A stretch of DNA of 6,007 nucleotides from Candidatus Woesearchaeota archaeon (lineage in GTDB: Archaea > Nanobdellota > Nanobdellia > Woesearchaeales > UBA11576), in contig JAUVBP010000078.1 of NCBI GenBank assembly GCA_030591125.1, positions 1-6,007 on the forward strand. The letters are read 5' to 3'. A model generated the notes under the pieces. That model did not search any database, was not told the origin of the DNA, and saw only the letters and a program-made list of their open reading frames with translations. A program made the translations under genes and the position numbers. Below, one piece after another: positions 5,042 to 6,007 of this stretch. Each line of letters opens with the position of its first letter. Position 1 is the stretch's first letter.

Positions 5042-5131
5042 AGTAGCTATTGCGTCTGACTTGTATCAGTGGATGCAACGCATTGCTGTGAAGCAATCAG
5101 AAGGTCGCGAGTGCAACTCTCGCCGAGGGCT
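5029..5131 (+). tRNA. tRNA-Thr (anticodon UGU) with a 30-nt intron
   Basis: The acceptor stem GCCCTCG/CGAGGGC (5029-5035 with 5124-5130) pairs perfectly and is followed by U73. The D-arm is 5038-5053. The anticodon stem TCTGA/TCAGA (5055-5059 with 5097-5101) closes the spliced loop CTTGTAA, giving anticodon TGT, which reads ACA and related threonine codons. The T-stem GCGAG/CTCGC flanks loop TGCAACT (5112-5118). G1-C72, C2-G71, G35, U36 and U73 fit archaeal threonine identity. CCA is not encoded. Two elbow positions are odd: aligned to a standard 8-nt D-loop, G18 is A, and U55 is G, so the usual G18-pseudouridine55 contact is replaced, while G19 and C56 remain. The 3' end abuts the stop codon of the convergent ASCH gene; TTTT at 5131-5134 may end transcription. 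Confidence 0.93.
5066..5095 (+). other. Archaeal tRNA intron with bulge-helix-bulge junction
   Basis: The 30-nt insert sits at the canonical 37/38 position. CUU of the anticodon loop (5060-5062) can pair with AAG ending at 5093 (3 pairs, the fourth a G-G mismatch), leaving 3-nt bulges UA/U at the 5' junction and CA/A at the 3' junction. The intron body folds on itself: CAGUG then AUGC pair with GCAU then UGCUG around an AAC loop, with one bulged G and wobble pairs. This is a relaxed form of the motif cut by the archaeal splicing endonuclease. Confidence 0.8.
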
Positions 5132-5132
5132 T

Positions 5133-5555
5133 TTATAATTTCTTTATCTTATCAATACTATCCACACTCAACCAGGCAGCCATCATACCAAACCCTGTCT
5201 TATCTATGTTGAAAGGAGTTATCTGTTCTATGTCTTTGAGGAATATTAGGGTGCATAGCTTCTTGTCCTGGATGTGTTCCCAGTAAGATGAATCAATACC
5301 GATCTTTGGGCCATACTTAGATATTATATCATCAAATATCTCTTTGTTCAGCTCCGCAAAGAAAAGTACGTCAGCGACCCTGGCTTTGACAGAGACTGGT
5401 TCTCCAGAGTCCTTGAAATATACTGTATCCCCCACAACTATTGAATTATAAGGTGTCTTCTTGAACCTGTACCATCTTGACTCTATGGTCTTCTCTCCAG
5501 AAAGTATCTTCTGCAGAAGCTTTCTCTTTTTTGCCAGTATCGCCACGTGATCCAT
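5133..5555 (-). CDS. ASCH-domain (PUA-like) protein
   Basis: The protein is 140 aa and consists of one ASCH domain. The signature is clear: a helix leading to LSGEKTIESRWYR (residues 18-30, the family's G-x-K-x-x-E-x-R motif at 20-27), then P35, then VVGDTVYFKDSGEPVSVKARVADV (40-63), the GD turn and beta strands that shape a nucleic-acid-binding cleft. ASCH domains resemble PUA folds and are thought to bind RNA or modified nucleotides; some members have been linked to hydrolysis of modified cytidines, but this one's ligand is unknown. Its ATG follows the methyltransferase stop by a single base, so the two are almost certainly one operon, suggesting a tRNA-related role. The stop abuts the convergent tRNA-Thr. 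Confidence 0.82.
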   Translation of the reverse strand: MDHVAILAKKRKLLQKILSGEKTIESRWYRFKKTPYNSIVVGDTVYFKDSGEPVSVKARVADVLFFAELNKEIFDDIISKYGPKIGIDSSYWEHIQDKKLCTLIFLKDIEQITPFNIDKTGFGMMAAWLSVDSIDKIKKL

Positions 5556-5556
5556 A

Positions 5557-6007
5557 CTATTTCACAGGTCTACTCAGGACCACAATATTCCTGCTGAGAC
5601 TCTTATGCACATATATGTTGAATTCGTTCTCGACTACAAAATCAGTCTTTGCAAGGATCGACTTATGGTCCACGAAGTTGGGGAATATGATGACTGCCTT
5701 GTACTTCAGGATGTTCCAGAGCACCTTAAGGAAATCTGCATAGAGATCGTTTATCTTGCCAGTCACCCTTGACCCTTTCCCGTAAGGCAGATCACTTATG
5801 ACATAATCCACAGGCCGTGTAAGATGAGTAGCATCTCTCATCTCAAGATGGAATCGCTTTATACTGTGGAACTCCAGGTTCTTCTGACACATCTTGAGCA
5901 TCTTGGTGCTTATGTCATAGCCGACTGTGTTGAAACGCATCATGCCTGCCTCTATCAACAACCCTCCTGTTCCGCAGAAAGGATCGACAACCACTTTCCC
6001 CACAGGC
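5557..6007 (-). CDS. Trm11/Trm-G10-like tRNA guanine methyltransferase, C-terminal part
   Basis: About 149 codons are visible. The gene continues past the right edge, as the frame is open beyond the GTG at 6001-6003, and the N-terminal THUMP-type RNA-binding part would lie outside. Counting from that GTG, DPFCGTGG (residues 7-14) is the SAM-binding motif I, VGYDIS (27-32) motif II with D30, RDATH (56-60) motif III, and SDLPYGKGS (70-78) the catalytic D-x-P-Y motif. The ending HKSLSRNIVVL is characteristic of the Trm11/Trm-G10 family, which N2-methylates G10 of tRNA. The tRNA-Thr in this window does have G10 (5038). The catalytic motif is DLPY rather than the more common DPPY. The gene forms an operon with the ASCH gene (1-nt gap). 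A related tRNA or rRNA N2-guanine methyltransferase is the main alternative. Confidence 0.87.
   Translation of the reverse strand, partial: PVGKVVVDPFCGTGGLLIEAGMMRFNTVGYDISTKMLKMCQKNLEFHSIKRFHLEMRDATHLTRPVDYVISDLPYGKGSRVTGKINDLYADFLKVLWNILKYKAVIIFPNFVDHKSILAKTDFVVENEFNIYVHKSLSRNIVVLSRPVK

Noticed and set aside
1..6007. CRISPR array, insertion sequence, phage or defence module
   Set aside because: No regularly spaced repeats, transposase, integrase, nuclease-helicase or toxin-antitoxin signatures are visible on either strand.

Overview
The window looks archaeal and most likely comes from a small-genome (DPANN-type) lineage. The evidence is TATA-like boxes about 25-26 nt upstream of several start codons with little or no leader, a tRNA-Thr with an intron at the canonical archaeal position 37/38, and an archaeal-style Trm11/Trm-G10 methyltransferase. 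Lineage assignment below 'archaeon' is inference. Gene density is high and the strands are mixed.

Layout. 2-271 (+) is the 3' end of truD (tRNA pseudouridine synthase). It converges, with a 6-nt gap, on a minus-strand gene (278-991) that fuses an N-terminal winged helix to a Nudix domain and has its own promoter plus a near-perfect 18-bp palindrome. A 240-bp gap (992-1231) follows, holding two strong hairpins that could be a structured RNA. Next on the minus strand is a two-gene operon: a 150-aa helical protein of unknown function (1861-2313), whose stop overlaps the start of adk (1232-1864) as ATGA. From a divergent promoter region, three plus-strand genes follow, each with its own TATA-like box: an orphan 119-aa protein (2430-2789), an endonuclease/exonuclease/phosphatase-fold enzyme (2841-3620), and a MobA-like GT-A-fold nucleotidyltransferase (3737-4858).

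The 274-bp gap at 4859-5132 holds an intron-containing tRNA-Thr(UGU) (5029-5131). About 106 bp upstream of it, the first 13 nt of the tRNA (15 bp with flank) are repeated exactly and closed into a separate acceptor-like minihelix. A TATA-like box placed just before the minihelix suggests that it starts a shared precursor. The minus strand then carries a tight operon of a Trm11/Trm-G10-like tRNA methyltransferase (5557 to beyond the end) and an ASCH-domain protein (5133-5555).

Functional theme. tRNA maturation and modification recurs (TruD, Trm-G10-like enzyme, ASCH/PUA-like protein, tRNA-Thr), next to nucleotide metabolism (Adk, Nudix, nucleotidyltransferase). No CRISPR array, transposase, phage gene or obvious defence system is visible. 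The least ordinary parts are the duplicated tRNA-Thr 5' end with its minihelix, the tRNA elbow substitution (A18/G55), the two-hairpin intergenic element at 1074-1218, and the wHTH-Nudix protein with an altered Nudix box beside a candidate operator.
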